Shown piece after piece: positions 25,581 to 34,315 of a stretch of 64,000 nucleotides of DNA. A model generated the notes under the pieces. That model was not told the DNA's origin. It saw nothing but the letters and a program-made list of their open reading frames with translations, and did not search any database. The stretch is from Pseudovibrio sp. Tun.PSC04-5.I4 (GTDB taxonomy: Bacteria > Pseudomonadota > Alphaproteobacteria > Rhizobiales > Stappiaceae): positions 3,511,001-3,575,000 of the forward strand of contig NZ_FNLB01000006.1 of NCBI RefSeq assembly GCF_900104145.1, read 5' to 3'. Both the position numbers and the translations under genes were made by a program. How positions within the stretch are numbered: the first letter of the stretch is position 1; every line of letters starts with the position of its first letter.

Positions 25581-26762
25581 TTAAGACGCTTTGTGGGTAC
25601 TTAGGAACTCGCTCACGCGGCCTAGTGCGCGTGAGATGTTCTCCTCTGAATTCGCGTAGGAGAACCGCAGGTATCCTTCTCCAAGTACCCCAAAATCTGG
25701 TCCGCCAACGAGTGCGACGCCTGCCTCTTCCAGGAGAGCTGAGGCCAGTGGTTTGGCTTGCCAGCCTGTTTCTTTGATGTTGGGGAAAGCGTAGAATGCG
25801 CCTTTGGGTGTTTTGCATGAGATGCCAGGTAGATCGTTCAAGCCCTGCACCACCAGCTTCCGCCGCTTATCAAAAGCCAACATCATGTGGTCGACAGCGT
25901 CCTGAGGGCCGTTGATTGCAGCAATGCCTGCATATTGGCTTGGAGTGTTGACGCAGGACCAGCAGTTCACGGCAAGCTTGCGGGCTTTATCAATGAGAGA
26001 TGCGGGCCAAACAGAATATCCCATCCGCCAGCCTGTCATTGCCCATGTTTTGGACCATCCATTGAGCAGGATCAGTTGATCCTTGAGCTGTTCAAACTCC
26101 AGCAGGGACGTGTGCCCCAGCCCGTCATAGGTCATGCGTGAATAGATCTCATCGGAGAGTACGGGTAGGTTGGGGTGGTTCTCCAAGCCCTTCACCAGCT
26201 TTTCAATCTCAGTGCGTGGTGTGACGCCGCCAGTCGGGTTGGCGGGGGAGTTGAGGATAAGCAGGGCGGTGCGCTTGTTGATCAGGTTGAGGGTTTCTTC
26301 AGCTGAAAAGGCGAAGTCATTTTCCTCACGGATTGGCACTGGAATTGGAGTTGCGCCCGTAAACTCGATCATAGAGCGGTAGATTGGAAAGCCGGGATCG
26401 GGATACAGGATCTCTTTGCCCGGTTCGCCAAACATCAGGATTGCCATGAACATGGTGACTTTGCCACCGGGCACGACCATTACGTTATCTGGCGAGACAG
26501 AGGTGCCGGTTTGTTTGTGTAGGCTGGCGGCAATGGTTTCTCTCAGCGGAAGTATGCCGTTTGCGCTGGTATAACCGTGATGACCATCGCGCAGCGCTTT
26601 AACAGCGGCTTCTACGATGTGCTCCGGTGTTTTGAAATCTGGCTGCCCGATGCCAAGATTGATGATATCCCGGCCTTGTTCTGAGAGCGCTGTTGCCCGC
26701 GCAAGGACTGAAAATGCGTTCTCATCGCCAATGCGATCAAACGCTCCTACGGTTTTCAGCAT
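25581..26762 (-). CDS. Class I/II PLP-dependent aminotransferase
   Basis: The 393-residue enzyme has the aspartate aminotransferase fold: LGIGQPDFKTPEHI, NSPANPTGG, the strand LSDEIYSRM, and the PLP lysine in LNGWSKTWAMTGWRMGY (about residue 235). It transfers amino groups between an amino acid and a 2-oxo acid in the cytoplasm; the substrate is unclear. GGAGGG lies upstream of the ATG. The stop codon starts at 25583 and directly adjoins the stop of the convergent gene with no intergenic base, so no terminator separates them. Confidence 0.9.
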   Translation of the reverse strand: MLKTVGAFDRIGDENAFSVLARATALSEQGRDIINLGIGQPDFKTPEHIVEAAVKALRDGHHGYTSANGILPLRETIAASLHKQTGTSVSPDNVMVVPGGKVTMFMAILMFGEPGKEILYPDPGFPIYRSMIEFTGATPIPVPIREENDFAFSAEETLNLINKRTALLILNSPANPTGGVTPRTEIEKLVKGLENHPNLPVLSDEIYSRMTYDGLGHTSLLEFEQLKDQLILLNGWSKTWAMTGWRMGYSVWPASLIDKARKLAVNCWSCVNTPSQYAGIAAINGPQDAVDHMMLAFDKRRKLVVQGLNDLPGISCKTPKGAFYAFPNIKETGWQAKPLASALLEEAGVALVGGPDFGVLGEGYLRFSYANSEENISRALGRVSEFLSTHKAS

Positions 26763-27007
26763 GTTCAGTTCCCTCCCGAAGCATCATGATAGTGATTGAT
26801 ACTAGTCCTAGAGGAATTCCGAGTGCTTCACTCATGTGGAATTCTCAGGATAATCTAGAGATAACGCAAACTGAACTGCGGATATTTCGATTAGGTGCAA
26901 AGAAGTGGAGTGCTAACCCTTTTGCTGGCAGAGCAACTGTCTATATTGAGGGCATGAGATTAATGTGCCAGCTGATAGCAAGAGCACACCCATCCAAGGA
27001 GACGTAA

Positions 27008-28087
27008 ATGTCTGAGGCTGCTGATGGCCGTATCCCTGTTACCGTGCTGACCGGATATCTGGGCGCAGGTAAAACCACGCTGCTCAACCGTATTCTGAGC
27101 GAAAATCACGGCACTCGTTATGCTGTGATCGTCAATGAATTTGGTGAAATTGGCATTGATAACGACCTTCTCGTTGAGTCCGACGAAGAGGTTTATGAAA
27201 TGAACAACGGCTGTATCTGCTGTACAGTTCGTGGTGATTTGATCCGTACCGTTGAGAACCTGATGAAGCGTAAGGGCGCTTTTGATGCGATCATCGTAGA
27301 GACAACCGGTGTGGCTGATCCGGCTCCTGTCGCGCAGACCTTCTTCATGGATGATGATGTGCGCGCCGCTGCCAAGCTTGATGCTGTGGTGGCTGTTGTT
27401 GATGCGCGTCATGTGCTGCTGCGTTTGAAAGACACAGATGAAGCTGAAGACCAGATTGCGTTTTCTGATGTGATTTTGCTGAATAAGGTCGATCTTGTTT
27501 CCGCAGAAGAGCTGGCTGGTGTTGAAGCGGCTATTCGCAAGATCAATCCGTATGCGAAACTGCACCACACCGAACGGTGTCAAATTGCTATTTCTGATGT
27601 GTTGGACCGGGGTGCGTTTGCGCTGGACCGCATCCTTGACCTTGATCCTGAATTTCTTAAAAAAGCAGAGCATGTTCACGACCATGAGCATGGGCATCAC
27701 CATCATGGTCACGATCACAAACATGAGCACGGCCATGCTGACCACGAATGTGGCGCGGATTGCGATCATGACCACGGCCCTGAGGATACACATTCTGTGA
27801 AGTCTTTCTCCTTTACGGCTGGTGATCTGGATTCAAAGGTCTTCTTCGACTGGATTAATCAGGTTACGCAGGTTCAGGGGCCGAACATTTTGCGGATGAA
27901 GGGTATTTTATCCTTCAAGGATGATCCGCAGCGCTATGTGGTGCAAGGCATTCATATGATTGTTGAAGGCAACCACCAACGGGATTGGAAAGAGGACGAA
28001 AAGCGTGAAAGCCGTATCGTCTTTATCGGTCGCGAATTGGATGGTGCTGCGCTGAAAATTGCGTTTGATGCATGTGTGGCGGAGTAA
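27008..28087 (+). CDS. COG0523/CobW-family GTP-binding metallochaperone, probably zinc-related
   Basis: The 359-residue GTPase has Walker A GYLGAGKTT at residues 16-24, the metal-binding CICC at 69-72 (CxCC motif of COG0523), a switch-region strand ETTGVADPAP and the NKVD guanine-specificity motif near residue 160. A long His/Asp/Cys-rich insert (about 223-262, EHGHHHHGHDHKHEHGH) precedes the C-terminal CobW_C domain. Such proteins deliver Zn, Co or Ni to client enzymes; the CxCC plus His-rich type is most often zinc-linked. AAGGAG lies six bases before the ATG. The WD40 gene follows 7 bases later and is probably co-transcribed. Confidence 0.92.
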   Translation: MSEAADGRIPVTVLTGYLGAGKTTLLNRILSENHGTRYAVIVNEFGEIGIDNDLLVESDEEVYEMNNGCICCTVRGDLIRTVENLMKRKGAFDAIIVETTGVADPAPVAQTFFMDDDVRAAAKLDAVVAVVDARHVLLRLKDTDEAEDQIAFSDVILLNKVDLVSAEELAGVEAAIRKINPYAKLHHTERCQIAISDVLDRGAFALDRILDLDPEFLKKAEHVHDHEHGHHHHGHDHKHEHGHADHECGADCDHDHGPEDTHSVKSFSFTAGDLDSKVFFDWINQVTQVQGPNILRMKGILSFKDDPQRYVVQGIHMIVEGNHQRDWKEDEKRESRIVFIGRELDGAALKIAFDACVAE

Positions 28088-28094
28088 GACGACT

Positions 28095-29072
28095 GTGGCT
28101 GTAATTGCTCCTTTAGATATTGATGGTTTTGTTGTTTCTGCTCACTTTCTGGGTGATGTTGCCGCTTTTGCAAGCGGTGAAGGCTCCGTCTTTTTTGCAG
28201 GTGGATCTGAGACTCAAACTCCGGTTCACAAAAACGGTTTGCTGTGTGCGACCCCAACACAGGACGGCTCTGCGTTGGTGACCGGTGGTGGTGATGGTCG
28301 TATATGCAAAGTGAAGGCGGATGGCAGCGTTGAAGAACTCGCTGAACAGCCGCGTAAATGGATCGACATTATCGCGACTGGCCCACAGGACAGCGTGGCC
28401 TATGCCTCTGGCCGGACGGCGTGGGTGCGTCTGAAGACTGGTGAGATCAAAGAGTTTCAGCTGCAACGTGCCTTTGCTGGGTTGACGTTTGCTCCAAAAG
28501 GGATGCGCCTTGCGGCAGCGCGCTATGATGGTGTGACGCTGTTTTGGGTGAATGCGGCTGGTGACCCTCAGGAACTCAGCTGGAAGGGTGCTCATAGCGG
28601 CGTCTGTTACTCTCCAGATGGCAAGTACCTTGTGACCACCATGCAGGAAAATGCGTTGCATGGCTGGCGTCTGGCAGACAGTCAGGACATGCGCATGACC
28701 GGGTATCCGGGCAAGGTGAAGTCCATCAGCTGGTCAGCCAAGAATAAATATCTGGCAACTTCCGGGGCTCAAGCGGCAATCCTGTGGCCTTTCACGGGTA
28801 AAAGCGGTCCTATGGGGCAGGCTCCGTTGGAGCTGGGTACGCGTGGTGACAGCATGGTGACGTTTGTGAGTTGTCATCCAAAGGAAGACATGGTGGCGAT
28901 TGGCTATCAGGACGGCATGATTATGGCTGTGCGGTTCCATGACAATGCAGAAATATTGCTGCGTCGTCCGGGGGCTGGTCCTGTTTCTGCACTTGCGTGG
29001 GACAAAAAAGGCAACCGTCTGGCTTTCGGGACTGAAGAAGGTGCTGCCGGAGTGATCACTCTAGTAGACTAA
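28095..29072 (+). CDS. WD40-repeat beta-propeller protein linked to a COG0523 GTPase
   Basis: The protein is built from about seven degenerate WD40 blades across its whole length, visible in ALVTGGGDGRICKV, RLAAARYDGVTLFWV, YLVTTMQENALHGW and YLATSGAQAAILW. GTG at 28095 is preferred as start because GGAG lies upstream; an in-frame ATG 12 codons earlier lies inside the preceding gene. The product is about 325 residues with no signal peptide, so it is cytoplasmic. WD40 proteins act as binding scaffolds, and this one is likely a partner of the metallochaperone. Its precise role is not known. Confidence 0.85.
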   Translation: MAVIAPLDIDGFVVSAHFLGDVAAFASGEGSVFFAGGSETQTPVHKNGLLCATPTQDGSALVTGGGDGRICKVKADGSVEELAEQPRKWIDIIATGPQDSVAYASGRTAWVRLKTGEIKEFQLQRAFAGLTFAPKGMRLAAARYDGVTLFWVNAAGDPQELSWKGAHSGVCYSPDGKYLVTTMQENALHGWRLADSQDMRMTGYPGKVKSISWSAKNKYLATSGAQAAILWPFTGKSGPMGQAPLELGTRGDSMVTFVSCHPKEDMVAIGYQDGMIMAVRFHDNAEILLRRPGAGPVSALAWDKKGNRLAFGTEEGAAGVITLVD

Positions 29073-29088
29073 GAGGCGAGAGGGGATC

Positions 29089-29601
29089 GTGATGATGTTT
29101 GCAAGAGTTCTGACGCTTGGCATTGCACTTATAAGCGGCACTGCGACCTCTCAATTGCCTGAGTTTGCTCAGCAATACCGCCAGCGCATGGGTGGTGCTA
29201 TCGATGCGCTGGAAGAAGTGAAAGCCGATTTCGAAGCGGATGCAGCAACAACAAGCCGAAGTGTGACGTTAGCTCTTGAGCATATGTCTCAAAGCGGCGA
29301 CAATTTTGTGCAGCTGCGTGGACAAAGCATTGAACGGTCCCTAGACCGACTGGGTGCTCTCAAAGACCAACAGTTTTCCATGGCGTCTGCTGCTGCGTTT
29401 GAGCGGGTTTGGATTTTTGTAAAAGAGCCGGACATCAAGCTCTCGCAAGCGACATGGGATGACTTTGAACCTGCTGTACCTGTAACCGTAGAAGGTGGGG
29501 TGTTAGCAGCGCTCGGCTTTGCTACTGGCTTGTTCTTGTTGCGGCTAACTGGTGTTGTTGGGCGCGTAAGACGTCGGCGGGTGCATCAGAGAAGGGCCTG
29601 A
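29089..29601 (+). CDS. DUF2937-family membrane protein
   Basis: The 170-residue protein has an N-terminal hydrophobic segment, then the family-typical ATSQLPEFAQQYRQRMGGAIDALEEV, a helical middle that may form a coiled coil, and a C-terminal membrane helix (GGVLAALGFATGLFLLRL) followed by basic residues. Two membrane helices with a periplasmic middle are predicted. The family has no assigned function. It follows the WD40 gene by 16 bases with a good ribosome-binding site (GAGGGG), so it probably belongs to the same transcript. Confidence 0.85.
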   Translation: MMMFARVLTLGIALISGTATSQLPEFAQQYRQRMGGAIDALEEVKADFEADAATTSRSVTLALEHMSQSGDNFVQLRGQSIERSLDRLGALKDQQFSMASAAAFERVWIFVKEPDIKLSQATWDDFEPAVPVTVEGGVLAALGFATGLFLLRLTGVVGRVRRRRVHQRRA

Positions 29602-29633
29602 TTTAGTTTCTAATTAATCATCAGGGGTATGCG

Positions 29634-29996
29634 GTGAACCTATTGTTTCTAAGCGCTTTTTTTGCATTACTTCCACAAGTTGTGTCAAGCCGTAAGGCGC
29701 TGCTGATTCTTGAATTGCTCATTGGCTTACCAATTTTGCTTTTAAATTGGTACGAATTTGAAGCAATTGGAAGTATCTCATATCTCTTGCCTAAACTACC
29801 GCAAGGAGCTTTGTTGCTGTTTGCTTCACTCTTTCATGTTGGTGTGCTGGTTCGGTTTGTAGGTGTTTATTATGAAGGCAAAATTTCGAGACTAGAAGCG
29901 TTTATGTTAGAGCTGATTGGAATCCTTATGATTTTAGTAGTGTACATATCCTATGCCTTTGGGCGATATTATCAAGAAATTGGTTATATTAGGTAA
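29634..29996 (+). CDS. Small integral membrane protein, unrecognised
   Basis: The 120-residue product starts at GTG 29634 with AGGGG nearby and contains about four hydrophobic segments (MNLLFLSAFFALLP, ALLILELLIGLPILLLNW, GALLLFASLFHVGVLVRFV, LIGILMILVVYISYAF). No family is recognised. It lies 32 bases after the DUF2937 gene and could be the last gene of that transcript. It looks AT-richer than its neighbours. Confidence 0.65.
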   Translation: MNLLFLSAFFALLPQVVSSRKALLILELLIGLPILLLNWYEFEAIGSISYLLPKLPQGALLLFASLFHVGVLVRFVGVYYEGKISRLEAFMLELIGILMILVVYISYAFGRYYQEIGYIR

Positions 29997-30143
29997 TGGC
30001 TTAGGCTAGAATTTACTTAAGAGTTCCATTTGTTCAACCCACTGCTTGTTCCAGGGATTACCTGATTAAGGCAGTCAATCTGAATTCGCTTTCTTTGACC
30101 TTAGCTGATACTGAACCTTCTCTGCTATCTTGGAGAAAATACG

Positions 30144-31085
30144 ATGGATTCCATCACACGAATTAGATGTTTCTTGCAGGTGGTAGAGAGCGGCGGCTTT
30201 TCTGCTGCGGCGCGGGACATGGGACGTTCTAAGGCTCTGATCTCCAAATATGTGAGCGAGCTGGAAGACGAGCTGGGTGTGCGATTGCTCAACCGCACCA
30301 CGCGCCAAATCTCTCTGACAGAGGTTGGTGAGGCTTATTTTCGGGAAGCGGGCGAGCTTCTACAGCGGTTTGATGAGCTGAAAGATGCTGTCCAGCAGGA
30401 TCACCGTGAAGTGCGGGGCCGGTTGCGTTTGAGTGCACCGAGGTCTTTCTCCGAGGCCATGCTTGGTCAGGTGCTCGCCTCGTTCCTGCAAGAACATCCG
30501 CGCGTTGAGCTGGACATCGAGATGGAAGACCGTTTCGTTGATATTGTTGAAGAAGGATATGATGTTGCTATCCGCGTGGCGGAGCTGGAAGATTCCAGCC
30601 TGATTGCGCGTAAAATCCGTGATGTGCGCGTTTTGGTGTGTGCATCACCTGCCTATTGGGAGGCACATGGCATACCGGAGACGCCTTCAGATTTGTCCGC
30701 CATGCCTTGCATCATTGATACGAACTACAAATTCAAAGCCAATTGGGGCTTTAAGGTTGATGGGACCCGTAGTTCTGTTGCGGTGACTGGTCCTATGCAT
30801 GTGAACAGTGCCAAAACTGCTGTGGCTGCGGCTCTTGCAGGGCTTGGTGCTGTACGCTTGCCGATCTTTTATGTGCTGGATGAGATTGAGCGGGGGGCAT
30901 TGATCCCCGTCCTGGAAGACTATGAGTTGCCTGGGCCTGCAATGTATGCGGTTTATCCGCATCGCCGACATCTCTCGGCAAAAGTGCGCGCTTTCGTGGA
31001 TTATATGGTGGCCTGGCATAAGAAGTTGGAGCAACGCGGTGACTGCCCCAAACTCCTTGATGGGCCTTTGCCGAAGGATCTATAA
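30144..31085 (+). CDS. LysR-family transcriptional regulator
   Basis: The 313-residue protein has the LysR helix-turn-helix (GGFSAAARDMGRSKALISKYVSELED, LLNRTTRQISLTEVG) and a substrate-binding domain. It looks like the CrgA/DmlR-type subgroup, with RGRLRLSAPRSFSEAMLG after the linker. GGAG lies nine bases before the ATG. It converges with the leucine-dehydrogenase-like gene, so control of that gene is possible but not indicated by layout. Confidence 0.9.
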   Translation: MDSITRIRCFLQVVESGGFSAAARDMGRSKALISKYVSELEDELGVRLLNRTTRQISLTEVGEAYFREAGELLQRFDELKDAVQQDHREVRGRLRLSAPRSFSEAMLGQVLASFLQEHPRVELDIEMEDRFVDIVEEGYDVAIRVAELEDSSLIARKIRDVRVLVCASPAYWEAHGIPETPSDLSAMPCIIDTNYKFKANWGFKVDGTRSSVAVTGPMHVNSAKTAVAAALAGLGAVRLPIFYVLDEIERGALIPVLEDYELPGPAMYAVYPHRRHLSAKVRAFVDYMVAWHKKLEQRGDCPKLLDGPLPKDL

Positions 31086-31148
31086 AACAGTTTGTTTTCA
31101 AGCTGCCTTATCTCCCTTCAGCGTCTTTTAGCTGGTGCGAGGCCTTGT

Positions 31149-32237
31149 TCAGGCTGGATTGTGGTGATGCTGGAAACGTTCCTCGGCCAACTCATCTGCG
31201 ATGAGGTTAGTGGGGCGGTTTTCGGCATCTGCACGCTGGAAGATCTGAGAGAGCGTGTTGCCAATTGCCAAAGTCTTTTGGCGCACGATTGCATCAGATG
31301 CTCCCGGCTCACCGAGCGCAATAGAGATTACGCCGCCAGCGTTGATGGCATAATCTGGTGCATAGAGAATTCCGCGCTTCATCAACGCTTCTCCGTCTGC
31401 AGGTGTTTCCAACTGATTGTTGGCTGCACCTGCAACCACAGCAGCTTTTAGCTCTGGAATAGTGTCTGCATTTAAACCACCGCCAAGAGCGCACGGGGCG
31501 AAGATATCGGCTTCCACCAGATGTGCTTCATCCGGGGTGACAGCCCTCGCGCCGAGTTCTTCAATAGCTCGTTTGACTGCTGGCTCGTATATGTCGGAGA
31601 CAATGAGCTTTGCGCCTGCTTCGTGCAGCTGACGAGCGACATCATATCCCACATGCCCGAGGCCTTTGAGGGATACTGTAAGGCCTGCTAAGTCATCTGA
31701 GCCGAACTTATGCTTGGCTGCGGCACGAATGCCAACGAAGGTTCCCAATGCAGTGTATGGAGATGGGTCACCGAAGCCAGTTGCATCCGTCCCGCGCGCG
31801 AACTGTGTCTGGCTGCTGATGATTTCCATATCGTCGGGGCTGATGCCAACATCTTCTGCTGTGATATAGCTGCCGGCCAAGCGGTTAATGTGGCGTCCGA
31901 ATGCCCTGAAAAGCTCTGGTGTTTTGTCAGTACGAGGATTGGCGATGATGACGGACTTGCCGCCACCCAATGCCAGATCAGCCAGTGCGTTTTTGTAGGT
32001 CATGCCTTTAGAAAGGCGAAGGACATCGGTTAGCGCTTCATTTGCACTCGTGTAGTTCCACATTCGGCATCCGCCGAGACCGGGGCCGCGGTTGGTGTTG
32101 TGAACCGCGATAATCGCTTTCAGGCCTGTCGCGTTGTCCGTTGCAAATACGATTTGCTCGTGGCCAGCGAATTCAGGATGGTCCAATGGGGTCATGTGGG
32201 TGTCTATCGTTATCTTGCTGTGCAATGGAGCGTTCAT
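31149..32237 (-). CDS. Leucine dehydrogenase-like Glu/Leu/Phe/Val dehydrogenase
   Basis: The 362-residue enzyme matches the branched-chain amino acid dehydrogenase group. The catalytic region LSKGMTYKNALADLALGGGKSV carries the conserved lysines. The NAD-binding Rossmann motif is in SLKGLGHVGYDVARQL (GxGxxG-like, about residue 190), and PDYAINAGGVI lies near the end. It reversibly deaminates leucine, valine or isoleucine to 2-oxo acids with NAD+. It stands alone on the minus strand, divergent from the metal transporter gene at 32468. Confidence 0.9.
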   Translation of the reverse strand: MNAPLHSKITIDTHMTPLDHPEFAGHEQIVFATDNATGLKAIIAVHNTNRGPGLGGCRMWNYTSANEALTDVLRLSKGMTYKNALADLALGGGKSVIIANPRTDKTPELFRAFGRHINRLAGSYITAEDVGISPDDMEIISSQTQFARGTDATGFGDPSPYTALGTFVGIRAAAKHKFGSDDLAGLTVSLKGLGHVGYDVARQLHEAGAKLIVSDIYEPAVKRAIEELGARAVTPDEAHLVEADIFAPCALGGGLNADTIPELKAAVVAGAANNQLETPADGEALMKRGILYAPDYAINAGGVISIALGEPGASDAIVRQKTLAIGNTLSQIFQRADAENRPTNLIADELAEERFQHHHNPA

Positions 32238-32467
32238 TCAGCCCTCCCAAACGAAATTGAACAAGAAGCATTGCTGGGATAATGGTTTATTCCTAAAGCA
32301 ATATCCGGTTTATTTCGTAGGTGCAGACCATCGGTTTCGGAAAAAATATCCGGTAGACTCTCAATACTAGGAAAAACCTATCTTATGGGCTTCAATAAAT
32401 GGGTCTTGAATTTGTCGTTATTTTATTACACTTGTGGGGTCGGGCTCTCATATAGTGTTTAGGTATC

Positions 32468-34315
32468 ATGTCTCACAAACTCCTCCGGTGTTTGGCAACT
32501 GTTTATTTGTTGCTTGTATTTGTGTTACCGCCTCAGCCGGTTGCAGCGCATCCGCATGTTTTTGTGCAAGCACATGCAGAGTTGATTTTCGATGATGACG
32601 GATACCTGACACACATTCGGCATACTTGGTTGTTTGACGATTTATATACCGCCTATGCAATTCAGGGTTTGGATGCCAACAAAAATGGTTTGTTTGAGGA
32701 AAGCGAGCTTACCGGTTTAGCTGCCGTGAACATTCAGGGCTTGGGTGAGTATGGGTATTTCACGTTCGGTGATGATACGCGAACGGAGTTGGACTTTTCA
32801 AAGCCGTTTGAGCCATCCATGACTATGAACGCTATTCCTTTTGATGATTATTGGCTGATCAGTGAGGAAGACCGACGGGCAATTGCCGAGGATATTGCAG
32901 CTGGGCGCAGTTCTCCTGAAACGAGACCTGTTTCGCTTGTTGAGCTGAGTTTCACCCTTCCACTCAAAGAAAAGGTCAGGGCAGATAAGCCCCTCACAAT
33001 CGATGTTTACGACCCGACCTATTACATAGATTTCAAATGGCCAAAGAATGGTGTTGCAGTCACGCTCAGGAATGCCCCGGAAACGTGCTCGACTGAGCTG
33101 GTGCATCCACCTGAGTTGGATGGTCAAATAGCTGCCCAGCTGGCAACCATTGGAGCAGACCAACGGCAGGTTCCCGAGGAGTTGGAGAGTTTTACGCAAT
33201 CCTTGGTTAATCAGGTGATTGTAACTTGCGAAGGTGTGCTTCCTGCTGTTGATGTTTCCGGCAGTTCCAACGATCCTGCGTCAACCTTAGATAATGAAGC
33301 TGCAAAGACGGCAGAGGCTGCTGTTGCTGCGCTCGCAATGGGTGGTGATCCTATTGCTCTTTCCTCTGTTGAGAATGTTGAAAACACTCAAGATGTAGAC
33401 ATTGAGCTGCGGTCTAATGAGCCAAACATTTTTGCAAGGGGTCTGGCGACGATCACACGCATGCAGAATGAATTTTATCTAAAATTAACCAGTGCATTGC
33501 GGAACTTCCGCAGCAGTCCTAATGCGGGTTGGTTGCTGCTGATGATCAGCTTTGCCTATGGTGTTTTCCATGCAGCAGGACCGGGACACGGGAAGGCTGT
33601 CATCTCTTCCTATGTGATCGCGGATAAGCAGACCCTTAAGAAGGGGATCATGCTTTCCTTCGCTTCCGCCTTCGCGCAGGCTGTTACCGCAATTGTGCTT
33701 GTTGGTGGCGCAGGGGTGTTGCTTCATTTGACCAGTACGGCGATCAGTTCGACAGCCCGATGGTTTGAGCTTGGCTCGTATGTGCTGGTAATTCTGCTTG
33801 GGCTCTACATGGTTTGGCAGCGTATTCTTAAGCCGTGGTTTAGAAAGAAGCCTGCATCCGCTTGCGGGCATTCGCATGCTCATCACTCTCATGACCTAGA
33901 GGTTCAGGGTGAGGTTTGCTCAAGTTGTGGGCACTCGCATGCTCCAGACCCTAAGATGGTTCAGGGTACAGCAATTACTCTCACAAGCATCTGGTCCATC
34001 ATACTTGCTGTTGGTTTGCGGCCTTGCACAGGTGCGCTGATCGTACTCGCCTTTTCGTTTTCGCAGGGACTGGTATGGGTTGGCGTAGCGTCAACGCTTG
34101 TGATGGCACTGGGAACGGGCATAACCGTTTCAATTCTGGCGAGTTTGGCCGTTCTTTCTCGTGACGTGGCACTGCGTATCTGGGGAGTTGAAAGTAGAGC
34201 TGGTGGTATCATTTTGCACGGATTTGAGGTGGTTGGTGCGTTGACCATTTTGGTGATGGGAACATTGATGCTGATTGCAGGTTTGAACGGCGGGGCAACA
34301 GCCGGCTTGTTCTAG
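32468..34315 (+). CDS. Fused DUF1007-NicO metal transporter (nickel/cobalt/zinc type)
   Basis: A signal peptide (cut near VAA) leads into a periplasmic DUF1007 domain (about residues 28-235) that contains an EF-hand-like loop at 69-80 (DANKNGLFEESE). A variable linker of about 120 residues follows, then a NicO/RcnA membrane domain (about 345-615). That domain has the conserved HAAGPGHGKAVISSY and GLRPCTGALIVLAFS helices. A cytoplasmic loop carries two Cys/His clusters (CGHSHAHHSH and CSSCGHSHAP). In many bacteria the two domains are encoded by neighbouring genes; here they are one 615-residue chain. The metal is unproven; nickel, cobalt or zinc are all possible. Confidence 0.88.
   Translation: MSHKLLRCLATVYLLLVFVLPPQPVAAHPHVFVQAHAELIFDDDGYLTHIRHTWLFDDLYTAYAIQGLDANKNGLFEESELTGLAAVNIQGLGEYGYFTFGDDTRTELDFSKPFEPSMTMNAIPFDDYWLISEEDRRAIAEDIAAGRSSPETRPVSLVELSFTLPLKEKVRADKPLTIDVYDPTYYIDFKWPKNGVAVTLRNAPETCSTELVHPPELDGQIAAQLATIGADQRQVPEELESFTQSLVNQVIVTCEGVLPAVDVSGSSNDPASTLDNEAAKTAEAAVAALAMGGDPIALSSVENVENTQDVDIELRSNEPNIFARGLATITRMQNEFYLKLTSALRNFRSSPNAGWLLLMISFAYGVFHAAGPGHGKAVISSYVIADKQTLKKGIMLSFASAFAQAVTAIVLVGGAGVLLHLTSTAISSTARWFELGSYVLVILLGLYMVWQRILKPWFRKKPASACGHSHAHHSHDLEVQGEVCSSCGHSHAPDPKMVQGTAITLTSIWSIILAVGLRPCTGALIVLAFSFSQGLVWVGVASTLVMALGTGITVSILASLAVLSRDVALRIWGVESRAGGIILHGFEVVGALTILVMGTLMLIAGLNGGATAGLF

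Noticed and set aside
26960..27793. 277-residue minus-strand frame
   Set aside because: It is the antisense shadow of the COG0523 GTPase gene; its hydrophobic N-terminus comes from the complement of the His-rich codons.
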